Source of the DNA: a virus
Length of the DNA: 40,048 nt
Strand: one strand, 5' to 3'
Virus record (IMG/VR): IMGVR_UViG_3300044638_005512
Location: 1-40,048 of that record
Shown here: positions 1 through 6,819 of the stretch, piece after piece
Position numbering within the stretch: position 1 is the first letter of the stretch
Layout of the letters: every line of letters starts with the position of its first letter
The notes under the pieces: model-generated
The model's database searches: none
The model's input: the letters and a program-made list of their open reading frames with translations, nothing else
Told to the model about the DNA's origin: nothing
Translations under genes and position numbers: made by a program

Positions 1-245
1 CCGTCATTCAAATTGTAGTTTTTCGTTCCTGGAACAGTGTACCAATCCTCATAAGTTGGGGACGGAAAATTGTCGGGTGGGAAGAATGCGATGAAAACGC
101 CGTGCTGAGTCTCCGCTGCTGCGTACGAAACAGTAGGCAAATCTTCACGCACACCAGAAGCGCCAACAACAACGGCGCGCCCTTCAACGATTGTTGAAGA
201 TGCAACACCCTGCCGGCTGTGTAACGTGGTTACAATAACTGCCAT
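1..245 (-). CDS. Partial head-gene candidate, N-terminal 81 residues
   Basis: An open frame starts with ATG at 245 on the minus strand and runs off the left edge of the window. A clear SD (GAGGT) lies about 9 nt upstream of the ATG. The protein begins MAVIVTTLHSRQG and is rich in small and beta-branched residues. It follows the prohead protease/scaffold fusion in the same direction, the usual place for a major capsid, decoration or other head protein. I do not recognise the family, so the head role is inferred from position only. The overlapping minus-strand frame at 8-208 has no SD and is a shadow. Confidence 0.7.
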   Translation of the reverse strand, partial: MAVIVTTLHSRQGVASSTIVEGRAVVVGASGVREDLPTVSYAAAETQHGVFIAFFPPDNFPSPTYEDWYTVPGTKNYNLND

Positions 246-319
246 TTTTAGTTACCTCATTTAAAATTTAGACTAATTCCGTAGTCTTCGGTCTATTCGT
301 CTTACAAAGAAGAAAAAGG

Positions 320-1888
320 CTAGGCCTTGTTACCCTTCTTTAGAAAGTCTGCCAAAGCTTTGGCACTGACTGATTCAGTTCCAGAGCTCTGGGGTTCTGG
401 AATTGAAATAGGTTCCTTAACGCTTGAATTTGATTTCACAGGAGCTGCTTTACGAAGATCCCCGATAATCTTACTCAACACGTCGTCAGTCAAAGACAAG
501 TAGAATTCCAGTTTCTGCTCAATCTCACTCTGACTAAACACCGATGAAAGCTCGGCAATTACTTCGTTTTTCCGGGCTTCGGCTTTGGCATGCTGCTCGG
601 CTTCTTCGAAGGCTTGGATTTTGGTCCGTAAGTCATTTGCTTCCTTCTCCTTCTCAGCCAAGGAGGCTGTAAGTTCTTCAATCTGTTTTTTCAGTTCTTC
701 CATTTCTTCCTTCTCTTCTGCTACTGAAAGTAGCGGAGTTCTATTTCCATAGGCGGGATTGTCTACGATACAGGTGCCTGCAAAGACTACGTCTTTTAGC
801 CACCTAATACCATCAATCTCCTCAGCGGAGGAGTAGTACACTTCCCAGGAGGTTCCAATAAACTCACTATCATCTGCGCGCGATTTAAGCAGTTCGTATA
901 CTGCTGGGTACTGATCCTTCCAAATGAAAGCCCGTCCCATAATTACGTCACGCCCTTGATACGTGTCTACAAAAGCCTCTGTGATGGCTCCTACAGGATG
1001 TGCTCCTGTATGACCACCGTAGCCATTTTCCGATACCGAAATCTTTATCGGAGTAAGCTTAGAAGTGCGAATTACGTTGTCAATTTCAGATCTGCTAATA
1101 CCCTCACTGTTTGAGTTGGGTTCAAAGTCTGTCAGGACAACTTCGATTTCTTTTATGAATGGGTGGTTAATATCCGAGCTTCGCGCAAGGCGTAAACCAC
1201 CTTTCACAGATGCCGAACTTTTTTTGTCAGCTGCGTTCATTTGTTTTACAAGACGAGCAAACCACCCTCTGCCAGATGCTCCACCCCAAAGCAACCAGGA
1301 AACCCAAGCTGGGGAATCCTTAGGTGCGTTCGCGAACCGAGCATTTCGACCGTAAAACCTGTTACCCATGCGGGCTCTTTCAGGACTTACAGAGTCACCG
1401 GACACGTACTTCCGTGCCCACGCAACTGTTGCAGGCTCTAAACCATTCCCGCTCAACCCTTTCTCGTGTAGAGCTAGGCCACGTTTTGCGGCTGAGCGTA
1501 CACCAGCAGGAGGAGAAAAGTTAATATTAGCATAGCGGCCAGCAGAGTAGGATTCACTCGGATCTTCCTCTTCTTTATTATTTGAGTCGGGAACCGGTAT
1601 AAAATCGGGAATGTTTAAATCTTCGTTTTCAATAACCCAGAACTTACAGATTGCGTCAGGTTCGATAACTCCTTCTACAACCGCACAGCTATTGCTGTCT
1701 TTTGCAAAGAAGGCACAATTGAAACACACAAGGCCCTCGGCTTTAAATGGGTTACTTTCTGCCGGAGTATAATGCGATCCCTCGCTATCTGTACCCCATC
1801 CAAATTTTCCGTATTCGTCAGTTATTTGAATTAGCTCCTCAACAAGATCCTCTTGTCGCGGAGAAAGGTATTCTGCTGTTTCTTCCAT
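320..1888 (-). CDS. Prohead protease/scaffold fusion protein
   Basis: This 522-residue protein appears to be a head maturation protease fused to a scaffold. Visible parts in order are: a four-cysteine N-terminal motif (CFNC, then two more Cys, about residues 55-82); a module ending in SWLLWGGASGRGW (about 195-210) that I know as a recurrent add-on of phage head proteases and capsid-associated proteins; a mixed alpha/beta region (about 235-390) with SENGYGGHTGAHPVGAI and a DNPAYGNRTPL ending typical of XkdF/prohead-protease-like domains; and a long charged coiled coil (about 393-440) fitting a scaffold. Protease domains remove the scaffold during capsid maturation. The catalytic residues cannot be assigned with certainty. 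The start has SD GAGAGGT 7 nt upstream, just after the stop of the preceding gene. Confidence 0.75.
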   Translation of the reverse strand: MEETAEYLSPRQEDLVEELIQITDEYGKFGWGTDSEGSHYTPAESNPFKAEGLVCFNCAFFAKDSNSCAVVEGVIEPDAICKFWVIENEDLNIPDFIPVPDSNNKEEEDPSESYSAGRYANINFSPPAGVRSAAKRGLALHEKGLSGNGLEPATVAWARKYVSGDSVSPERARMGNRFYGRNARFANAPKDSPAWVSWLLWGGASGRGWFARLVKQMNAADKKSSASVKGGLRLARSSDINHPFIKEIEVVLTDFEPNSNSEGISRSEIDNVIRTSKLTPIKISVSENGYGGHTGAHPVGAITEAFVDTYQGRDVIMGRAFIWKDQYPAVYELLKSRADDSEFIGTSWEVYYSSAEEIDGIRWLKDVVFAGTCIVDNPAYGNRTPLLSVAEEKEEMEELKKQIEELTASLAEKEKEANDLRTKIQAFEEAEQHAKAEARKNEVIAELSSVFSQSEIEQKLEFYLSLTDDVLSKIIGDLRKAAPVKSNSSVKEPISIPEPQSSGTESVSAKALADFLKKGNKA

Positions 1889-2653
1889 TTACGTACCTCT
1901 CACTAAGTGAACTTCAAATGTTCCTGCAGCAGTTTCTGAAGGACTGAAAGAAATAATAATCCCGTTTACCGCACTCGCTAACAGCGGAATGCTGGTAATA
2001 ATTCCTGTCGCTGGTACAGATTCGGGAATAAAGCCGTAACGCACATTAGGGCTTAAAGACTTACTAAGAACACTCATATCGGCTGTGAGCGAGCCCAAAT
2101 CGGCAAAAACGGTAACTACACCCGCGGATGCTGACTTAATAGAGAACGATAGCTTTCTCCAGCCAGAACGTATCATCGGCACATAAATAAATCGACCGTT
2201 CATATACGAAGTGTCAAAGAATGTTCCGTAAGGGTCAATAACCTCTAACGATTCAGGTGAAAAAGAGTCAAGACATACAAAAATGTCGTCGTACCCATCT
2301 GCAATTGTCGAGATCAGTTCGTTAACTCTGCCGTCTCCGGCAGTTTTCAACCCACCCTTAGCAGTTACTCTAAGAACAGAAATCTCGTTGTCAACTAACT
2401 CAGCATTTGAATTGTTGAGCGTCTCGCTATAAAAAGTACCCGCACTCGGGAATAGAGTGTCGTTAGCGTTAAACGCTTGTGTGAATGAACCAGTTAAGTT
2501 CATTGATACGGGAATAGGATATTCCTCACTCCCTAAAGAAACACCGCTGGGACTAGTTATTACAAACTGCTGATAATGCGTTGTTGCTTCGTCGTTCAGT
2601 ATTTCAACTGTACCCAATGTAGTCGGTGTTGTTGACGGAATATTAATAGGCAT
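1889..2653 (-). CDS. Unknown virion-type protein
   Basis: The 254-residue product is predicted from ATG at 2653, which has SD GGAGGG 5 nt upstream. An earlier in-frame ATG overlaps this SD and is unlikely to be used. The protein is rich in Ser, Thr, Val and Ile, has few Cys and no hydrophobic segment, and looks beta-rich, as in capsid decoration or fibre proteins. It ends with the stop of TACGTAA directly before the ATG of the protease/scaffold gene, so the two are translationally linked. A structural role is inferred from context; no family is recognised. Confidence 0.7.
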   Translation of the reverse strand: MPINIPSTTPTTLGTVEILNDEATTHYQQFVITSPSGVSLGSEEYPIPVSMNLTGSFTQAFNANDTLFPSAGTFYSETLNNSNAELVDNEISVLRVTAKGGLKTAGDGRVNELISTIADGYDDIFVCLDSFSPESLEVIDPYGTFFDTSYMNGRFIYVPMIRSGWRKLSFSIKSASAGVVTVFADLGSLTADMSVLSKSLSPNVRYGFIPESVPATGIITSIPLLASAVNGIIISFSPSETAAGTFEVHLVRGT

Positions 2654-2686
2654 GTAACCCTCCAAAAGTATCCTCTAACAGTATAC

Positions 2687-3079
2687 TTATTTTTCTGTCA
2701 GTTTTATTTTGTTAATGATCATTCGGACGCTCTCTCTTGAGACTGTTAACCCCGTCATATTACAAATTTTAGTCAGTTTCCGCACAGATAAATTTTTCTC
2801 GTAAATGCTTTTAATAAAAGATTCAATTATGTCTGTAGTTTTGGGTCTGCCTCTTGGTCTGGAAGATCCCCAAAATCTTTCAGGCTCTTTCGATAAATAA
2901 TCAACTTCATAATTTGTTGATTCAATTTTTGTTATACGCCGTTGACGGCGCTCCATTGCAACTAATTCTAAAAACCATTCTGACGAAGAGTAAGGCCCAT
3001 ATAAAGAGCGGCAACTCAAACAGAGAAAATCTCCACTCTTTCTCCGATCATCACAGAATAAACAACGAACATACCTCAT
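2687..3079 (-). CDS. Zinc-ribbon plus resolvase-type HTH DNA-binding protein
   Basis: The 130-residue protein starts at ATG 3079, with SD AGGTG 5-6 nt upstream. Its N-terminus has a CxxC pair (CLFC) and a second pair (CLSC) about 15 residues later, a small zinc ribbon. The C-terminal half begins with RPRGRPK, the minor-groove arm common before the HTH of serine recombinases, followed by a helix-turn-helix-like stretch (SVRKLTKICNMTGLTVSRESV). There is no recombinase catalytic domain, so a regulator or DNA-binding accessory protein is more likely than an invertase. It is the first gene of the leftward operon and lies beside several palindromes in the divergent region, which suggests control of one or both operons (inference). 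Confidence 0.7.
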   Translation of the reverse strand: MRYVRCLFCDDRRKSGDFLCLSCRSLYGPYSSSEWFLELVAMERRQRRITKIESTNYEVDYLSKEPERFWGSSRPRGRPKTTDIIESFIKSIYEKNLSVRKLTKICNMTGLTVSRESVRMIINKIKLTEK

Positions 3080-3102
3080 AAAATCACCTGACAAGTAAAT
3101 TT

Positions 3103-3116
3103 GGGTATAATTACCC
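3103..3116. promoter_or_regulatory. Palindrome in divergent region, possible operator
   Basis: GGGTA-TAAT-TACCC is a perfect 5-bp inverted repeat with a 4-nt centre. It lies 24 nt upstream of the leftward regulator gene start, where a repressor could block its transcription or translation. The role is inferred. Confidence 0.35.
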
Positions 3117-3198
3117 CGTTAGTATCTTACCACGAAAACAAGATGTCTCTGCTTTCTTAGTCTCTAACGGAATTCTAATACAAAGGAGTTGACAGGAT

Positions 3199-3207
3199 TG
3201 TTATAAT
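3199..3207 (+). promoter_or_regulatory. Extended -10 promoter candidate
   Basis: TGTTATAAT is a perfect extended -10 element of a sigma-70-type promoter directed rightwards. The hexamer 17 nt upstream (TACAAA) is poor, so activity would rest on the extended -10. It sits inside an inverted repeat (GGATT gttat AATCC, 3195-3209), which suggests operator control. Confidence 0.4.
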
Positions 3208-3250
3208 CCCTACAGAAGAAAAAAAAAGAATCGCATATAACATATGTTTA

Positions 3251-3275
3251 CATATTAGATATTAAGTCTAATATG
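3251..3275. promoter_or_regulatory. 9-bp inverted repeat, probable operator
   Basis: CATATTAGA, 7 nt, then TCTAATATG: a perfect 9-bp inverted repeat ending 4 nt before the -35 of the promoter that drives the rightward nucleotide-metabolism and packaging operon. Its length and AT-rich sequence fit a binding site for a dimeric regulator. There is no T-run after it, so it is not an intrinsic terminator. Confidence 0.5.
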
Positions 3276-3278
3276 TTT

Positions 3279-3307
3279 TTGTATTTTGAAGAAAAATATG
3301 ATATATT
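3279..3307 (+). promoter_or_regulatory. Sigma-70-type promoter of the mazG-nrdJ operon
   Basis: TTGTAT, a 17-nt AT-rich spacer, then TATATT. The predicted start near 3314 lies about 25 nt upstream of the MazG-like start, with an SD (AGGAGGGG) in between. Confidence 0.5.
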
Positions 3308-3340
3308 GTTCATGTGTTTAATATTATCTAGGAGGGGTAG

Positions 3341-3679
3341 ATGGAAAAGGAATTGACTTGGTCTGAGTATCAAGAGTTTGTGGTGTCTACTAAGCGGTAT
3401 TCCGAAAACTATCGATTGTTATACCCAGTTCTTGGTCTTGCTTCTGAGGCAGGTGAAGTTGCTGGTAAGTTAAAGAAGATTCTCCGCGATAACAACGGAG
3501 AAATTTCTGAAGAGCAGGCTGGAAAATTATTTGACGAACTTTCCGATGTACTTTGGTACGTCACCTGCTGCCTAGATGATCTTGGATTGAGTCTTGAGGC
3601 ATTGGCGCACTACAATGTCGCAAAACTAACATCCCGTGTAGATCGCGGAGTTATCCAAGGTGATGGCGATAATCGATGA
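3341..3679 (+). CDS. MazG-like NTP pyrophosphohydrolase
   Basis: The 112-residue protein matches the all-alpha MazG-type NTP pyrophosphatase fold. The metal-binding pattern is visible as LASEAGEVAGKLKK (E-x2-E, about residues 31-44) followed by a DELSDVLWYV helix (about 67-76), where acidic residues bind Mg2+. These enzymes hydrolyse (d)NTPs to NMPs, cleaning nucleotide pools, and phage versions may also alter alarmone levels. The start has a strong SD (AGGAGGGG) and is the first gene of the rightward operon. It overlaps the next gene by 4 nt (ATGA). Placement before a ribonucleotide reductase supports a nucleotide-pool role. Confidence 0.85.
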   Translation: MEKELTWSEYQEFVVSTKRYSENYRLLYPVLGLASEAGEVAGKLKKILRDNNGEISEEQAGKLFDELSDVLWYVTCCLDDLGLSLEALAHYNVAKLTSRVDRGVIQGDGDNR

Positions 3680-3957
3680 GGTTCCGCATTGTTGACTGGG
3701 CTGAGTCAGAGGGAATTTTTTCTGTTAGGTTTGTAGTGTCATCTAACAAAGACGATCGACTTGAGTCCTATGTTGTGAGCATCCCGTTTAACGGAGAAGA
3801 CCCTCAGTTGTTTATGAATAAGCTACGTAACAATATGGTTAGTTACGTAGCTTATCTCGATAATATGAAGTCAGTTAAGAGTGTTATGACTGACTTTGCG
3901 TTTACAGACCCGACCGTTCATTATTATGAGAATATAGGAGTAAGTGATGTTACTTAG
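3676..3957 (+). CDS. Unknown small protein between MazG and NrdJ
   Basis: A 93-residue protein with no recognised domain; it looks mixed alpha/beta (FRIVDWAESEGIFSVRFVV at the start). Its start overlaps the stop of the MazG-like gene (ATGA), and its stop (TAG) lies inside the start of the reductase gene, so it is translationally coupled on both sides. Coupling suggests a function with one of its neighbours, but the sequence gives no direct clue. Confidence 0.7.
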   Translation: MRFRIVDWAESEGIFSVRFVVSSNKDDRLESYVVSIPFNGEDPQLFMNKLRNNMVSYVAYLDNMKSVKSVMTDFAFTDPTVHYYENIGVSDVT

Positions 3958-6097
3958 CAAATCGTTCCTAAACAAATTTGAAGACAATCCACAATGGCCG
4001 AGCTTGCTCGGTCAATTTGTCTACCTGCGTACTTATAGCCGCTACCTGCCAAACAAAAAACGCAGAGAAACTTGGAAAGAGACTGTTACTCGTGTTGTCG
4101 AGTACAGCATGGGCTTGGATACTATAACTGATCGAGTAAAGCAGGAAGCAGAAGCGCGCAAACTTTTTGAATCAATGTACAATCTTTCAGTATTCCCGGC
4201 CGGCCGCACTTTGTGGACTGGCGGAACTGAAGCCGCTAAAAAATACCCGCTGTCAAATTTTAACTGCTCGTTTATGATTGTAGACGACGTGCAAGCTTTT
4301 CTTGACGCGTTTTACTTAATGATGCTGGGAACAGGCGTAGGTTTTCGTGTACTTCCTCAAGATGTAGTTCAGTTTCCGCCAATTATTACTGGTGTGGCTA
4401 TTGAGCATAAAGAATACACCGCTAAACGCAAAGCAGATCGTGAAGAGAACTCACGCTACGCCATTGACAGCGACGTAATGTATCTTTCGGTAGGTGACAG
4501 CAAGGAAGGCTGGGTGTGGGGCTTAGAAGCCTTGTTTGAAGCTTTCTTTAAGGGTTACAAAAAGATTGTTGTCGATTACGACAGCGTTCGTCCTGCTGGC
4601 GAGCAACTTAAGACTTTTGGCGGTCGCGCTAGCGGTCATGTAGCATTGCGGGATATGTATGAGAAGATTGTCAAAGTGCTTAACGAGGGCACTGACCGCC
4701 TTTCGACGCTGCAGGCTATGGATGTAATGAATTTAATTGGCGAGGCAGTTGTTGTCGGCGGTGTTCGACGGTCTTCCGAAATTACGCTGTTTGACATTAA
4801 TGATACTGCTGTTCTCGATGCAAAAGTCGACCTCTGGTCCGATCCCGCCAAAGAAGACAAGCGGTTTCGCTCAATGAGTAACAATTCTGTTTACTTCACT
4901 GAGAAACCAACCAAAGAGCAGCTTACACAGCTTTTCAGCCGCATCTTGAACAATGGTGAGCCGGGTTTCATTAATGCCGAAGCTGCTTCAAAACGCCGTC
5001 CTTGGTACGCTGGTACAAATCCTTGCGCTGAAATTCTTTTGGCCGACAACGGTGTTTGTAATTTAAGCGAGATCAACGTTCGCAACTTCGTCAAGAATGA
5101 CGAGTACGGCGGGTATCTTGATATGATTGAGCTCGAAGGAGCAGTCGTTCAAGCTACGCGCCTTGGAGTCCGCATGGCTACACTTGAGCTTGAGCTGCCT
5201 CACTGGAATAAAGTGCAGCAACGAGATCGATTAACAGGAGTTAGTTTAACCGGTTATGTTGAGGCGTTTGACGCCCTTGGTGTCTCAACTACTGAAGAAG
5301 ACTTGAACGCTATTCGCGTTATCGACCGAGATGGTGGAGGCCGTCCACGTTTGCGGTTTTACACATTGCGCGATGTCTTGGCAATTATCGGTTCAGTTGC
5401 TCAAGAAACAGCTTTAGGATACTCTGCCGAACTTCGTATCCCAGCCCCACTTCTGGTAACCACTGTAAAGCCGTCTGGTACAATTGCACAGCTTCCTACG
5501 GTATCGAGCGGTGCACACGCCTCCTACGCCCCCCTGTACGTCCGACGCGTGCGTATCTCGTCGAAAGACCCGCTGGCTCAGGCTATGCGCGAGTCAGGGT
5601 ATCCGATCTTCCCAGAAGCCACCTCATGCATGCCTGAAGTTTTTGCATCTATGAGCGACGCAGACAAAGAAGAGACACTCAAGAATGCGCTGACTTGGGT
5701 TGTCGAATTCCCAATTAAAACGTCAGCAAAGAAGGCGTCTGCGGAGGAAAGTGCTGTCGAGCAACTTAACCGATACTTTATTTTGCAAAAATACTGGACG
5801 GACCACAACACGTCGATTACGGTGACGTTCAGCCCTGAAGAGGTTGACGACATTATTGAGTTGCTGCTCCGCAAGTGGGAGAATTATATTGGCGTTTCAT
5901 TCCTTCCGAAGTTTACAACTGCTTACCCACTTATGCCTTATCAAGCGATTGACGAGGAAGAGTATCAGCGGCGGCTTGCAGAAGTCTCGGGCGTGACAGG
6001 GAAATCTATTATTGAACTTCTCGAAAAACACGAGAACGTAGAGGTAGACGACGATCTAGGTACCGACTGTGAAGGCGGCGCATGCCCCATACGCTGA
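3947..6097 (+). CDS. nrdJ: Adenosylcobalamin-dependent (class II) ribonucleotide reductase
   Basis: The 716-residue protein is a monomeric class II reductase like the Lactobacillus leichmannii enzyme, making deoxyribonucleotides with a B12 radical. Every expected cysteine is present: NCSF (about C107); NPCAEI (about C359, the thiyl position) with a further Cys 11 residues later in GVCNLSE, the same spacing as C408/C419 of the family; and a C-terminal DCEGGACP pair 5 residues apart, matching the C731/C736 relay. The VKPSGTIAQL phosphate-binding motif is also present. Length is near the usual 720-740. ATG 3947 is preferred over GTG 3944 because its SD (AGGAG) has proper spacing. Oxygen-independent chemistry implies a cobalamin-containing host. 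Confidence 0.95.
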   Translation: MLLSKSFLNKFEDNPQWPSLLGQFVYLRTYSRYLPNKKRRETWKETVTRVVEYSMGLDTITDRVKQEAEARKLFESMYNLSVFPAGRTLWTGGTEAAKKYPLSNFNCSFMIVDDVQAFLDAFYLMMLGTGVGFRVLPQDVVQFPPIITGVAIEHKEYTAKRKADREENSRYAIDSDVMYLSVGDSKEGWVWGLEALFEAFFKGYKKIVVDYDSVRPAGEQLKTFGGRASGHVALRDMYEKIVKVLNEGTDRLSTLQAMDVMNLIGEAVVVGGVRRSSEITLFDINDTAVLDAKVDLWSDPAKEDKRFRSMSNNSVYFTEKPTKEQLTQLFSRILNNGEPGFINAEAASKRRPWYAGTNPCAEILLADNGVCNLSEINVRNFVKNDEYGGYLDMIELEGAVVQATRLGVRMATLELELPHWNKVQQRDRLTGVSLTGYVEAFDALGVSTTEEDLNAIRVIDRDGGGRPRLRFYTLRDVLAIIGSVAQETALGYSAELRIPAPLLVTTVKPSGTIAQLPTVSSGAHASYAPLYVRRVRISSKDPLAQAMRESGYPIFPEATSCMPEVFASMSDADKEETLKNALTWVVEFPIKTSAKKASAEESAVEQLNRYFILQKYWTDHNTSITVTFSPEEVDDIIELLLRKWENYIGVSFLPKFTTAYPLMPYQAIDEEEYQRRLAEVSGVTGKSIIELLEKHENVEVDDDLGTDCEGGACPIR

Positions 6098-6118
6098 CAA
6101 ATTATTAGATACATTGAT

Positions 6119-6152
6119 GAGAGATAGTCTGCACTTTAGCGGACTATCTCTC
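6119..6152 (+). promoter_or_regulatory. Strong 14-bp hairpin without T-run
   Basis: GAGAGATAGTCTGC pairs with GCGGACTATCTCTC (one G-T pair) around the 6-nt loop ACTTTA, between the reductase gene and the packaging genes. A T-run is absent, so an RNase processing site or mRNA-stabilising element is more likely than a terminator. Confidence 0.55.
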
Positions 6153-6168
6153 GCAAATTGGAGGAAGA

Positions 6169-6819
6169 ATGGCAAGAAATCGAAGGTTTGATGAGATTTT
6201 GAAGGATTATTCCGACAAGTATGACCTTGCTACGCTTTCATCTCCAAATGACAAAGCTAATTTGGAGATGCTTATTAACAATCAAATTATTGTTGAAAGC
6301 GTTCAGGCCAAACTTCAAGAACTTACGCAGGATGATCCTGTTGACAACATCGATATGATTCAGCGACTCAGCTCTTCCCTTAAGGACATTATTGAGCGTA
6401 ATCTTCAATTAGAACGCGCACTAGCTCTGGACCGCAAAACAAGAAACCAGAACTCTTCAGAATCAGTCGCTGAATACATTGTCCATCTTAAGCAAACAGC
6501 ACAGGAGTTTTTAGAGAAACGTCTTGTTCGTATGTATTGCCCTAACTGTAAGATCTTGCTGGCTCGTTTTTCAATTATGCACGATCACAGCGCGTTTGCT
6601 CTAAAAGTAAACTGCAATCAGTGTAACAAGTCGGTAAGTGCAGAACGTGAGGAAAAAGACATCTTTTTTGACATTAAAGATTCGGGCTGGAGAAAGAAAC
6701 ATAAGTACTCAGTTAAAAGTGCTAAATCTTCTGGATCGAGCAGCTCGGACATAGAAGATGACATTGTTCTTGAAGACGAGGACCAGGAGGAAAATTTAAA
6801 TGCTGAAAGCGAAGATTGA
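6169..6819 (+). CDS. Zinc-ribbon protein upstream of TerL, possible small terminase
   Basis: The 216-residue protein has a helical, charged N-terminal half (about residues 1-115), a zinc ribbon formed by CPNC (about 125-128) and CNQC (about 149-152), and a very acidic Ser-rich tail after residue 180. It has a clear SD (GGAGG) and overlaps the start of the terminase gene by 20 nt, so the two are coupled. Position suggests a small terminase subunit or packaging recruiter, and a DNA-binding zinc ribbon would fit, but no family signature proves it. Confidence 0.7.
   Translation: MARNRRFDEILKDYSDKYDLATLSSPNDKANLEMLINNQIIVESVQAKLQELTQDDPVDNIDMIQRLSSSLKDIIERNLQLERALALDRKTRNQNSSESVAEYIVHLKQTAQEFLEKRLVRMYCPNCKILLARFSIMHDHSAFALKVNCNQCNKSVSAEREEKDIFFDIKDSGWRKKHKYSVKSAKSSGSSSSDIEDDIVLEDEDQEENLNAESED

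Noticed and set aside
3189-3207. TTGACA and TATAAT as a classical promoter
   Set aside because: The two boxes are only 7 nt apart. Only the extended -10 is kept as a candidate.
6119-6152. Intrinsic terminator before the packaging genes
   Set aside because: The stem is strong but is followed by CGCAAATT, not a T-run, so I list it as a structural element only.
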